From NCBI GenBank assembly GCA_964418255.1, contig CAYQKV010000018.1:1-14684 (forward strand): a DNA stretch of 14,684 bases. Direction: 5' to 3'. The notes under the pieces were generated by a model. It saw nothing but the letters and a program-made list of their open reading frames with translations, was not told where the DNA came from and did no database searches. Shown piece by piece: positions 1 to 7,098 of the stretch (its first letter is position 1; each line of letters starts with the position of its first letter). Source of the stretch: CAG-1782 sp964418255. Its GTDB lineage: Bacteria > Bacillota > Clostridia > Christensenellales > DTU072. The translations under genes were made by a program, and so were the position numbers.

Positions 1-189
1 TTTTTATTTCTATTCTATCCCTATTCTCCCCACCCGTCAAGACTTACCTTAAATGGGGTAGGGGGATATAGCGCATTGCTTTACGCGGAAAATTCTCCGA
101 CCAAACGTTGCGCAGGAATTGTTTTAACACCGAATATGTTCACACTATTTGCAAGTATGGGTATCTTAACGCTTGAATTATGTATATAA
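1..189. other. Gene-free left flank
   Basis: No open frame with a start and ribosome binding site is visible on either strand up to the hairpin at 190. The left end has runs of C on the + strand (about 19-35) followed by runs of G (about 55-66), which could pair imperfectly. On the minus strand one frame stays open without a start codon from about 212 to 72, but its translation is not recognisable. This may be intergenic space or decayed sequence; nothing supports a specific call. Confidence 0.4.
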
Positions 190-224
190 AAGTAGGCTTT
201 TTGCTTTAAGCAAACAGCCTACTT
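190..224 (-). terminator. Intrinsic terminator of the TetR gene
   Basis: A nearly perfect inverted repeat: AAGTAGGCT (190-198) pairs with AGCCTACTT (216-224), and TTTGCTT (200-206) pairs with AAGCAAA (208-214), with a single mismatch between them. Read on the minus strand the stem is followed by TTTTATATA, a short U-run, about 100 bases after the TetR stop codon. On the plus strand the following sequence is ACATTT, so leftward termination is favoured. The stem is unusually long for a simple terminator. Confidence 0.55.
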
Positions 225-324
225 ACATTTAATCGTCAAAAACGAATATAATGTTTATAGTTTCGATATGTCAAAAAACATAACAAAACTGCCGTTACGA
301 TTACTCTGTTTCTTTTGTATTACT

Positions 325-879
325 TTATTGTAAAACCGACGGTAAAAGTCGAAAATAGCAATCTGCTATCAACTCGGGAGTTTCGGCGCAGTCGCGGTTC
401 ATCCACCACAATATCAATTCGGTAAGGGAAGTTATCAGATGATTACTTAGTAAGCCGTCGGGAAAACGCTTTTCGGTTTCTTCGCGAATAAAACCGTTCA
501 CGAGTTCGTTAAGGTACACCCTTAAATCCTTGATAAACATTTCTTTGCTCTCCGAGCGCAAAATTCCGCAAAGTTCCTCTTTGTCTTCGGAAAAATGGTA
601 AAACATATGCGTTACTTTATGGCGAAAATCGTTCGTGTTCGAAAAATCGTGATGTTTCTCGGGCGTGAGCGACGGGCAAAAAACGTGCGCGAAAATGTCG
701 GCGCACACGGCGTGAAGCAATTCGTCTTTCGTCTTGAAATGTTCGTAAAACGTAGACCGTCCGATATTCGCTCTGTCCAGAATATTCTGTACGGTTATTT
801 CCGAATACCTCTTTTCTTTGGTAAGTTCGGAAAATGCCTCTCTTATCGCTTGTTGCGTCTTTTGCTGTCTTCTGTCCAT
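325..879 (-). CDS. TetR/AcrR-family transcriptional regulator
   Basis: A 184-residue one-component repressor. Residues 10-55 form the TetR DNA-binding domain: the recognition part reads VQNILDRANIGRSTFYEHF (30-48), followed by KTKDELL, which is the classic family pattern. Residues 60-184 are the ligand-binding and dimerisation part, with no recognised ligand signature. The frame stays open upstream to 1032, but the ATG at 877-879 is chosen because the TetR domain begins right after it (MDRRQQKTQQ), the length is then normal for the family, and the promoter at 928-956 lies inside the longer reading. The RBS is weak (GGTG about 8 bases upstream). It is divergent from the transporter operon, so repression of that operon and of itself is the likely role (inference). 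Confidence 0.9.
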   Translation of the reverse strand: MDRRQQKTQQAIREAFSELTKEKRYSEITVQNILDRANIGRSTFYEHFKTKDELLHAVCADIFAHVFCPSLTPEKHHDFSNTNDFRHKVTHMFYHFSEDKEELCGILRSESKEMFIKDLRVYLNELVNGFIREETEKRFPDGLLSNHLITSLTELILWWMNRDCAETPELIADCYFRLLPSVLQ

Positions 880-894
880 TGTTTCACCGCTTTT

Positions 895-912
895 CAGATT
901 GCGAACAATCTG
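895..912 (-). promoter_or_regulatory. UUCG-loop hairpin in the TetR leader
   Basis: A perfect inverted repeat with 7-base arms, CAGATTG and CAATCTG. On the minus strand it encloses the loop UUCG. It lies in the 5' leader of the TetR mRNA, about 15 bases before the start codon and next to the weak RBS. It could be a hairpin affecting translation, or a DNA operator for autoregulation; the sequence does not decide. Confidence 0.4.
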
Positions 913-927
913 TTTGTTATCGTACAC

Positions 928-956
928 ATTATAATATGTTTCCCGTGATTTTGCAA
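928..956 (-). promoter_or_regulatory. Promoter of the TetR gene
   Basis: On the minus strand: -35 TTGCAA (951-956), 17-base spacer, -10 TATAAT (928-933). The predicted start is near 921, giving a leader of about 40 bases before the ATG at 879. It diverges from the transporter promoter at 997-1025. Confidence 0.6.
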
Positions 957-987
957 ACTTGTTTGTAGATTGTACAAGTATATACTT
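957..987. promoter_or_regulatory. Probable TetR operator palindromes
   Basis: AAGTATATACTT (976-987) is a perfect 12-bp palindrome, and it overlaps a second small palindrome TTGTACAA (970-977). ACTTGT (957-962) also forms an inverted repeat with ACAAGT (974-979). The cluster sits between the divergent promoters, just upstream of the -35 (997) of the transporter operon and touching the -35 of the TetR gene. This is where a TetR-family dimer would be expected to bind. The exact operator boundaries are inference. Confidence 0.45.
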
Positions 988-996
988 ATTTAAGCA

Positions 997-1025
997 TTGA
1001 CATTTATATTGAAATAGACTATTAT
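997..1025 (+). promoter_or_regulatory. Promoter of the transporter operon
   Basis: A near-perfect sigma-A promoter: TTGACA (997-1002), 17-base spacer, TATTAT (1020-1025). The predicted start is near 1032, giving a leader of about 60 bases to the ATG at 1095. Such a strong core promoter beside a divergent TetR gene fits control by repression. Confidence 0.75.
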
Positions 1026-1094
1026 AAAACAAAACATTGTAAAATGTTCGCTAACGAATATTTTCAAAAGAAATGTCTAAGGCAGGCAAAACCA

Positions 1095-1997
1095 ATGATT
1101 TTATCTTTCGACAGCGGAAAAATCGTCGCTTTTACGACAAGCGGAAGCCGTACCGTAGCGGACGGCATAGCTTTTTCGCTGGAAAAAGGGCAGTCTCTCG
1201 CGCTTATAGGCGAAACGGGTTCGGGGAAAACGATGACTGCGCTTGCCTTAATGCGGCTTCTTCCCTCAAACGTAAAACAGACGGGGGGTAAAATCGTATT
1301 CCTCGGAGAAGATTTGCTTTTGAAAAAAAATATCGTCTCCATACTCGGAAAGGAAATCGTATACATTCCGCAAAGCGGCGCGGACTATCTCAATCCCACC
1401 GCAACGGTTAAATCGCAGCTGTTCGACCAGTTGAAAAAAAACGGCGTTCCCAAAGAAAAGCGGCTTAGCGAAGCTACAAACAATCTTGAAAAAGCGGGGT
1501 TCGGCAATCCCGAAGAAATTTTGAAAAAACGTTCTTTCGAACTTTCGGGAGGAATGGCGCAGAGAGTCGCCGTCTCGCTTTCTTTATGTTCCGCCCCAAA
1601 ACTCGTCGTCTGCGACGAAGCGACCAACGGACTAAACGACGACGAAAGCGCGACGTTTGTAAACAAACTGAACGAACTTTTCCCCGACGCGGCAAAACTC
1701 GTCATAACTCACGATATTCGCGTTGCGAATTCGTGCGACAAAATCACCGTTCTTTGCGGCGGAAAAGTAATGGAAAACGGAGATAAAAACCGCGTGCTTT
1801 CTTCTCCCCGCCATCCGTACACTCGTTCGCTCGTTCGGGCATTGACGAAGAACGGAATGACTCCTACTCCCGTGCTTCGCGCCGCGCAAGGCGACTGTCC
1901 GTTTTTCTCGCGGTGCGCCGAAGCCGACGAAAAATGTCTGCGCGAAATACCTTTCGTCATAGACGAAAACGGCGGCAGGAGGTGCGTTCGTGATTGA
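1095..1997 (+). CDS. Peptide/nickel-type ABC transporter ATP-binding protein (DppD/OppD-like)
   Basis: A 300-residue ATPase subunit of an Opp/Dpp/Nik-class importer. In numbering from the chosen start: Walker A GETGSGKT (39-46), Q-loop in YIPQSGADYLNP (Q93), signature LSGGMAQ (150-156), Walker B ending in CDE (173-175) and H-loop THD (H206). After HPYTRSL the C-terminal extension has the cysteine cluster CPFFSRCAEADEKC (268-281), the hallmark of the oligo_HPY tail of OppD/DppD proteins. The frame is open from 1044, but that ATG has no RBS and is only about a dozen bases from the predicted transcript start. The ATG at 1095 has AGG 8 bases upstream and fits the family length. The D-loop is NGLND rather than SALD, a mild oddity. 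It overlaps the next gene by 8 bases. Confidence 0.9.
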   Translation: MILSFDSGKIVAFTTSGSRTVADGIAFSLEKGQSLALIGETGSGKTMTALALMRLLPSNVKQTGGKIVFLGEDLLLKKNIVSILGKEIVYIPQSGADYLNPTATVKSQLFDQLKKNGVPKEKRLSEATNNLEKAGFGNPEEILKKRSFELSGGMAQRVAVSLSLCSAPKLVVCDEATNGLNDDESATFVNKLNELFPDAAKLVITHDIRVANSCDKITVLCGGKVMENGDKNRVLSSPRHPYTRSLVRALTKNGMTPTPVLRAAQGDCPFFSRCAEADEKCLREIPFVIDENGGRRCVRD

Positions 1998-2664
1998 AAT
2001 TAAAAACCTGAGCAAAGGTTTCGACGGTCGCACGGTGTTACAGAAAGTAACGCTTGACATTCCGCGCGGCGCGTTTACCGGACTTTACGGCAGAAGCGGT
2101 TGCGGAAAATCCACCCTCGCGAAAATTCTTTGCGGCGCGCTATCCCCCGACGAAGGAGAAATTTTTTTAGACGGGAAACAACTATTTCTCAACAGAAAAT
2201 ACGACAGAGAAACGGGAAAAAGGATTCAACTTGTCAGGCAACAACCGTTTTCCGCGCTCGACCCCGTTCAGAAAATAGGCGACGGACTTACGGAACTTGC
2301 CCGCTACAACAAACTCGCTAAAACCAAAGCGGAAAGGCGCGCCCTGGTTGAAAAAGCGGCGGACGATATGCTCTTAAACAGGCAAACGCTTAACTCTCTG
2401 CCCTGCGCGATTTCCGGGGGCGAAGCGCAACGGGTTTCCATAGCGAAATGCCTTATGCTTAACGCGGAATACGTCATACTCGACGAGGCGACTTCTATGC
2501 TTGACGTATCCACGCAAGCCAACGTTTTCGCTCTTATAAAAGACCTTGTAAAAAACCGCGGGCTCGGCGTAATCGCGATTAGCCACGACCTCGATTTGAT
2601 TAACCTGCTTTGCGAAAAAATATATTTCTACGAAAACTTTACTTTTAAGGAAATGCAAAAATGA
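1990..2664 (+). CDS. Peptide/nickel-type ABC transporter ATP-binding protein (DppF/NikE-like)
   Basis: The second ATPase subunit, 224 residues, pairing with the preceding one on the permease dimer. Walker A is GRSGCGKST (34-42), the Q-loop lies in VRQQPFSALDP (about 84-85), the signature is ISGGEAQ (141-147), Walker B is YVILDE (161-166), the D-loop is SMLD and the H-loop is SHD (H199), so it should be catalytically competent. Unlike its partner it has no oligo_HPY cysteine tail and is short for an OppF, closer in size to NikE. The start is GTG at 1990, supported by AGGAGG (1977-1982) 7 bases upstream. It overlaps the previous stop by 8 bases and the next start by ATGA, implying translational coupling. 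Confidence 0.9.
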   Translation: MIEIKNLSKGFDGRTVLQKVTLDIPRGAFTGLYGRSGCGKSTLAKILCGALSPDEGEIFLDGKQLFLNRKYDRETGKRIQLVRQQPFSALDPVQKIGDGLTELARYNKLAKTKAERRALVEKAADDMLLNRQTLNSLPCAISGGEAQRVSIAKCLMLNAEYVILDEATSMLDVSTQANVFALIKDLVKNRGLGVIAISHDLDLINLLCEKIYFYENFTFKEMQK

Positions 2665-4274
2665 AAAAAACTCTGAAACTTGTATCGATAATATTCGTAT
2701 TACTTATACTTTCTACCGCGGTTTTTGCCGCTTGCAAAGACAAGACCGAACCTGTCGACACGGTCATCGTCGGCACGACCGCCGTAATAGAAAAGGCGGT
2801 GCGCGGCGAATACGACTACGATATGCTCGCTTCGGGGAACAGCGAAATTCCCATCGTTTATCAGGACGCGGAAGGCGTTTTTCACCCGCTGCTTGCCGAT
2901 TATTCCACCGAAGATTCGAAATCCTGGACGTTTACCGTCAAGGACGATATGAAATGGTCGGACGGCAAGGACGTCACCGCAGAAGACATACTTTTCACCC
3001 TTCAATATGCCGACGAAAGCGAAAACGCGACGAACTTTGTCGGGAGCGCGCCTAAATATGCGGGCTATTCTCTTTCCGAAGACAAAAAAAGCGTAACGCT
3101 GGAACTTAGCAAAGCGAACGTTCGGGAACTAAGCAATATGACTTCGTTCAGGGTTATGCCTAAACATATTTACGAAAACAAATCCGCCGGCGAAATCACC
3201 GAGGCGGACGGCAGAGTAGTTTGCGGACCGTACGTTCTAACTTCGTTTAACGTCGAAGCGAACTCTCTTACTTACGAAATCAATCCGTATTATCCGCAAA
3301 AACCCAACGTGACCAAACTCGTTTACAAACTGTTTTCTTCCGCCGACGTAATGTACGCCGCGCTTAAAACGGGAGACGTCGACGCCGTATGGGCCTATTC
3401 GTCGGGAATTCCGTCCACTTACCTAAACAGCCTGAAAAACTCGAATCTCACGTTTATGACAGGTTCTGCCACAAACGCGCCCGCGGTGCTGATGTTCAAC
3501 AATTCCATCGCGCCGTTTAACGATGTCAATATTCGACTTGCGGTATCTTATGCGCTGAATTACGAAACCTTTAAGTCGCTTTTTGGCAGCGAATACGCAA
3601 AAACGCCGAACAAGGGTTTCGCGCCCGAAGGCACGGTCGGATACAAGGAAACCGAGCCGCTCGAAACCGACTTTGCGAAAGCCGAAGAGTATCTTGTTAA
3701 ATCGGGCTATACAAAAGGAAAAAGCGGATTTTACGAAAAAAGCGGCGAGGTTCTGTCGTTCGGTCTCACCGTTCGAGCGACGAACGCCACGCATATAAGG
3801 TACGCGGAAGTTGTGAAAATCTGTCTCGAACAGTTCGGAATAAAAGTAAATATAGACGCGTTGGACGGAACGGCGTTTAACGTAAAAACAAGCAACAAGT
3901 TCGCGGGAGAGAACAACACGACCGTATCCCATCAGGCGGCGATAAACGGTTTCACTTCCGCGGGAATGGGAATGATGAACGGGCTTGGGTCTATCTACGT
4001 CGATAAAAACCACGCCGTTCAAGGCGGCTGCCAGGTTTCCGACGCGGCTTTTCAAGAGATACTTACCGAAATGAGCGCGGCAAAAACGCCCGAAGAATAC
4101 GTCGCGGGCGCAGGCAAACTTCAAGATTACTACGCGGAAAAAATGCCGCTCATCGCCCTTTATCGGGACAATATGCTGTTTGCCTATAATTCCCGTCTGA
4201 GCGGTTTCGTAATAGACGCTGTTTTCGGGATAAACAACGTAAACAGCTGGCTGTCGGTAGTCGCGGCGAAATAA
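2661..4274 (+). CDS. Extracellular substrate-binding lipoprotein, SBP_bac_5 family
   Basis: A 537-residue solute receptor of the peptide/nickel class. A hydrophobic signal peptide (residues 1-24) ends in a lipobox-like AVFAAC with the lipidated Cys at 25; Phe at -3 is slightly unusual. Family landmarks follow in order: WTFTVKDDMKWSDGKDVTAED (about 92-112), RVMPKHIY, VCGPYVLTSF, YAALKTGDVDAVW, NVNIRLAVSYALN, and near the end MPLIALYRDN. It would capture the substrate outside the membrane and hand it to the two permeases. The substrate cannot be read from the sequence: short peptides, nickel chelates and other small ligands all use this fold. The ATG is inside the ATGA overlap with the preceding ATPase. 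The hairpin at 4294-4322 follows it. Confidence 0.9.
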   Translation: MKKTLKLVSIIFVLLILSTAVFAACKDKTEPVDTVIVGTTAVIEKAVRGEYDYDMLASGNSEIPIVYQDAEGVFHPLLADYSTEDSKSWTFTVKDDMKWSDGKDVTAEDILFTLQYADESENATNFVGSAPKYAGYSLSEDKKSVTLELSKANVRELSNMTSFRVMPKHIYENKSAGEITEADGRVVCGPYVLTSFNVEANSLTYEINPYYPQKPNVTKLVYKLFSSADVMYAALKTGDVDAVWAYSSGIPSTYLNSLKNSNLTFMTGSATNAPAVLMFNNSIAPFNDVNIRLAVSYALNYETFKSLFGSEYAKTPNKGFAPEGTVGYKETEPLETDFAKAEEYLVKSGYTKGKSGFYEKSGEVLSFGLTVRATNATHIRYAEVVKICLEQFGIKVNIDALDGTAFNVKTSNKFAGENNTTVSHQAAINGFTSAGMGMMNGLGSIYVDKNHAVQGGCQVSDAAFQEILTEMSAAKTPEEYVAGAGKLQDYYAEKMPLIALYRDNMLFAYNSRLSGFVIDAVFGINNVNSWLSVVAAK

Positions 4275-4293
4275 ATAAAATTTGCAGAATGCG

Positions 4294-4322
4294 CCTTGTC
4301 GTCGGCAATTCGGCGGCTAAGG
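4294..4322 (+). other. Intra-operon stem-loop after the binding-protein gene
   Basis: CCTT-GTCGTCG (4294-4304) pairs with CGGCGGC-T-AAGG (4311-4322) through 11 pairs including two G-U pairs and one bulge, with loop GCAATT. No U-run follows, and the next gene's RBS begins ten bases later. It therefore looks like an mRNA stabiliser or processing hairpin that lets the binding protein be made in excess over the permeases, rather than a terminator. This role is inferred from position. Confidence 0.45.
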
Positions 4323-4343
4323 AAATAAAAAAAGGAGGAGCGC

Positions 4344-5318
4344 GTGAAAAAGCATTTACAAAACATTGCGTTAAGCGTAATTTGTTTTCTTTTCGTCGTA
4401 GTCCTCAATTTTGCCTTGCTGAGACTACTCCCGGGCGACCCGATAGCGTATCTTACGGGTATGGACGAAGAAGGTCTTTCCGCCGAGCAATACGAATTTT
4501 ACCGCCGCGAGCTTCATTTGGACGAAAACGTTTTCTCGCAGTTCGGCTATTATCTCGAAGATATTTTCGACGGGTCGCTCGGGTATTCTTTCAAAAAGCA
4601 GGCGACCGTTTCCGACCTTATTTCTTCGCGCGTTTCCGCGACGATGCAAATCTCCCTTCTCGCCACGGTTTTATCCTGCGGGCTCGCCCTCGTATGGGGG
4701 CTTGCTTCGGGCGCGAAACGCGGCTTGCTCGATAAAATTTCCACGCCGTTAAACGTGCTCACAAACACGTTTCCCACGTTTCTAATCGGAATTTGCCTTA
4801 TGATTTTTCTGTGTTTCGACGCGCGAATTTTTCCGTATATGGGCTTGAATTCCGACGGCGTAACCGCGGGGACTACCGAATATTTCTTCGACAGGCTTTA
4901 TCATCTGTTTTTGCCCGTTCTCACCCTGGTAATTGCAATGACGCCGTCGCGGTATCTTCTTATGCGCAATTCCGCGCAGAGCGCGATGAAAGAAAAATAC
5001 GTGCTTTTTGCTATGCAACGCGGTCTTTCTCCCCGCAAAATTCGTTACGGCTATATTCTTCCCAACGTCGTCCAACCATACGTCGCTATGACGGGAATAA
5101 CGGTGGGCGCGTCCGTCGGGGGTTCGGTTATCATAGAAAATCTGTTTTCCATAAAGGGAATGGGTACGCTTCTCACCGAAGCGGCGAATTCTCTCGACTA
5201 TCCGCTTATGCAAGGGGTGTTGTTCGTCACCGCCTCGGTCGCGCTTGCGGCGATTATCGTAACCGACGTAATCTGCATTGTTATCGACCCGAAAATACGA
5301 ACGGAGGGCAAGAGATGA
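4344..5318 (+). CDS. ABC transporter permease (DppB/OppB-like)
   Basis: A 324-residue inner-membrane permease. The N-terminal membrane segment (about 7-27) is followed by the family motif LLRLLPGDP (25-33). Membrane segments follow at about 102-122, 137-157, 188-206, 248-268 and 288-313. The cytoplasmic EAA-type loop that docks on the ATPases is at about 219-243, reading YVLFAMQRGLSPRKIRYGY then ILPN. The start is GTG at 4344, strongly supported by AAGGAGG (4332-4338) 5 bases upstream and by the position of the first membrane helix. It overlaps the next permease by ATGA at 5315-5318. It forms a heterodimer with that permease. Confidence 0.9.
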   Translation: MKKHLQNIALSVICFLFVVVLNFALLRLLPGDPIAYLTGMDEEGLSAEQYEFYRRELHLDENVFSQFGYYLEDIFDGSLGYSFKKQATVSDLISSRVSATMQISLLATVLSCGLALVWGLASGAKRGLLDKISTPLNVLTNTFPTFLIGICLMIFLCFDARIFPYMGLNSDGVTAGTTEYFFDRLYHLFLPVLTLVIAMTPSRYLLMRNSAQSAMKEKYVLFAMQRGLSPRKIRYGYILPNVVQPYVAMTGITVGASVGGSVIIENLFSIKGMGTLLTEAANSLDYPLMQGVLFVTASVALAAIIVTDVICIVIDPKIRTEGKR

Positions 5319-6112
5319 AGACGCGCAAAACGATTTTTCTCATATGCGGCTGCGCGTTGCTCGCGCTGTTCGTTCTTATGGGGTTCTTCCCTTCGCTTTT
5401 TACTTCCTACGGACGAAAAGAAATGTTCTCCGCGTGGGAACAACCTTCTCACGAGCACATTTTCGGAACAAACGATATGGGATACGATATTTTTACGGAA
5501 ATCGTCTACGGCGCGAGAGAAACGCTGTTTATCGGCGTATTATCAAGCGTAATCGCCCTTCTTTTGGGCGCGGCAATCGGAGTGCTCGCGGCAAAAAAGA
5601 ATTTCGTCGGGAAGATTTTCAACGGAGTTATCAATATCTTCGTACTGCTTCCGAAATTCGTCTGTCTTATCGTCCTTGCGGTGTTCGTCGGCAACGGGTA
5701 CGTTGCGCGCGTCGGTATAATCGCCGCTTTCGGCTGGGTTAGCACGGCGCGGGCGGTACGGGCGCAGACGATAAAAATACGCAACTCGGACTTTATCGAA
5801 ACCCTCGTAATTCAAGGTTATGACAAGTTCCATATCGCAATTTTCCACGTTCTTCCCAATTTAGGCGAAGTTCTGCCGGCAAGATACCTTTCGGGGGTAA
5901 GCGGTTGCATAATGATGGAGTCTTCTCTGAGCTTTTTGGGAATAGGCGATTTGTTCAACCCCACCTGGGGCACGATGGTAAACCTCGCGTTTCGGCGCGG
6001 CGCGTTTTTGCAGGGCGCGTACAACTGGCTGCTTATTCCCGGGGCGTGCATAGCATTGCTTGTGCTTGCGTTTTACTTAATCAGCGTAGGAGTCAAAAAA
6101 AATGAGTACTGA
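5315..6112 (+). CDS. ABC transporter permease (DppC/OppC-like)
   Basis: A 265-residue inner-membrane permease, partner of the preceding one. Landmarks: HIFGTNDMGYDIFTEIVYGAR (48-68), which matches the conserved DppC motif HxFGTDxxGRDxxxRxxYGAR; the EAA loop at about 160-182, with IETLVIQGYDKFHIAIFHV then LPN; and ESSLSFLGIG with PTWG (about 202-219). The frame is open from 4793, but everything before 5315 is a shadow of the upstream permease. The ATG at 5315 lies in an ATGA overlap and is preceded by GGAGGG. The gene overlaps the following TPR gene by 11 bases. Confidence 0.9.
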   Translation: MKTRKTIFLICGCALLALFVLMGFFPSLFTSYGRKEMFSAWEQPSHEHIFGTNDMGYDIFTEIVYGARETLFIGVLSSVIALLLGAAIGVLAAKKNFVGKIFNGVINIFVLLPKFVCLIVLAVFVGNGYVARVGIIAAFGWVSTARAVRAQTIKIRNSDFIETLVIQGYDKFHIAIFHVLPNLGEVLPARYLSGVSGCIMMESSLSFLGIGDLFNPTWGTMVNLAFRRGAFLQGAYNWLLIPGACIALLVLAFYLISVGVKKNEY

Positions 6113-6932
6113 AAAAAATCATACGCACGGAAAACTGTTTTCCGACATTCATTCGTCGGTGGAAAAAGAGTTTTTTAACGACGATATACGCGTCGAAGAC
6201 GACGAGCAAACGGCGCTCGCCCGCGAAAAACTTAACGAAAACGAAAATTACGAAAACGCCGTAAATCTCGTCTCGGCGTTGTCTTTTCAGCTTCGCTATC
6301 GGGAGAGCCTCGCGCTCGCCGAACGCCAGGAAAAGAATTTTCAAGGCGACTATGCGCTTACCCGGCGACTCGGCGTGCTTTATATGAAAACTTTGCAATT
6401 TGAAAAAGCAATAAATAAATTCGAAAAATGCGCAAAAACAACCGACGACCCACTTGATATATTTTACCTTCTCGGAGTAAATTTTTATTATACCGCGGAT
6501 TACGAAAAAGCGCAAAAATACTTCGAAAAATGCGCTTTACTCAGCATAGACGACGGAGAAATGTACGTTGCCGTTCTGTTCTGGACAGCTTGCTGTCTCC
6601 TTAAACAAAAAAAGTCCGATGAAAAGTGGAAACCTTTTTACGCCCGATACGACGGAAAAAGCGGACATCACACGGGTTACGACGCGTTCGTAAAGGCGTA
6701 TGCGGGAGAAATAACCGTAACGCAAGCCGTAAAAGCGTGCGAAAAAGATACCGACCTCAACAAAACCTGCCTGTATTACGGGCTTTCGGTTTCAAGTCGC
6801 GACGAAAAAACCTCGCGGGAGTTTTTACAAAAGACGCTCGACCTGAAAGAATGGTTCGGCGGGTTCGCCTATATCGCGGCATTCGGCGATTTTCAACGCG
6901 GCTCGGAGCGTAGCGGCAATTTTCATAATTGA
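6102..6932 (+). CDS. Cytoplasmic TPR-repeat protein, last gene of the transporter operon
   Basis: A 276-residue protein with no signal peptide or membrane segment. Helical pairs of tetratricopeptide type are visible at about 51-80, 84-114 (GVLYMKTLQFEKAINKFEKC) and 118-148 (LLGVNFYYTADYEKAQKYF), with a weaker one near 223-250. TPRs act as protein-binding scaffolds, so a role in a complex is expected, but the partner is unknown. The ATG at 6102 lies inside the end of the permease gene and has AGGAG (6088-6092) 9 bases upstream, which supports co-translation with the transporter. I do not recognise it as a known accessory subunit of Opp/Dpp systems. The stop codon lies in the loop of the likely terminator. 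Confidence 0.75.
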   Translation: MSTEKNHTHGKLFSDIHSSVEKEFFNDDIRVEDDEQTALAREKLNENENYENAVNLVSALSFQLRYRESLALAERQEKNFQGDYALTRRLGVLYMKTLQFEKAINKFEKCAKTTDDPLDIFYLLGVNFYYTADYEKAQKYFEKCALLSIDDGEMYVAVLFWTACCLLKQKKSDEKWKPFYARYDGKSGHHTGYDAFVKAYAGEITVTQAVKACEKDTDLNKTCLYYGLSVSSRDEKTSREFLQKTLDLKEWFGGFAYIAAFGDFQRGSERSGNFHN

Positions 6933-6947
6933 ATTCCGCTTCCTTTT
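6912..6947 (+). terminator. Likely terminator of the transporter operon
   Basis: AGCGG-C-AATT (6912-6921) pairs with AATT-CCGCT (6932-6940), leaving one bulged C and a loop that contains the stop codon of the TPR gene. The stem is followed by TCC and TTTTT (6943-6947). The overlap of the stop codon with the terminator is compact but plausible. Confidence 0.5.
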
Positions 6948-7045
6948 TGCATAGAGTAAAACAATGATTTGTCGGTTTACGTCGAACAAAGTCGTATTTT
7001 ATTTCATAAATTTTTTTTATATATAAAAAGCGTTGTATTTTTTAC

Positions 7046-7075
7046 TTGATATGAAAATACCGTTTGTGTTAAAAT
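7046..7075 (+). promoter_or_regulatory. Promoter of the orphan membrane-protein gene
   Basis: TTGATA (7046-7051), 18-base spacer, TAAAAT (7070-7075), in a very A+T-rich stretch downstream of the operon terminator. The predicted start is close to the RBS GGGAG (7089-7093), giving a short leader. Confidence 0.5.
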
Positions 7076-7098
7076 AGATATATCGGGTCGGGAGTTTT

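Noticed and set aside
1..75. C-rich then G-rich runs at the left edge, considered as a mobile-element end or G-quadruplex
   Set aside because: Fewer than four usable G-runs are clustered on one strand, and no transposase, target duplication or terminal repeat is visible in the window.
880..1032. N-terminal extension of the TetR reading frame
   Set aside because: The extra 51 residues do not resemble the family, and the region contains the promoters and palindromes. The internal ATG at 879 starts exactly at the TetR domain.
4793..5314. Upstream extension of the second permease frame
   Set aside because: It is an arginine-rich shadow of the first permease gene. The true start is in the ATGA overlap at 5315.
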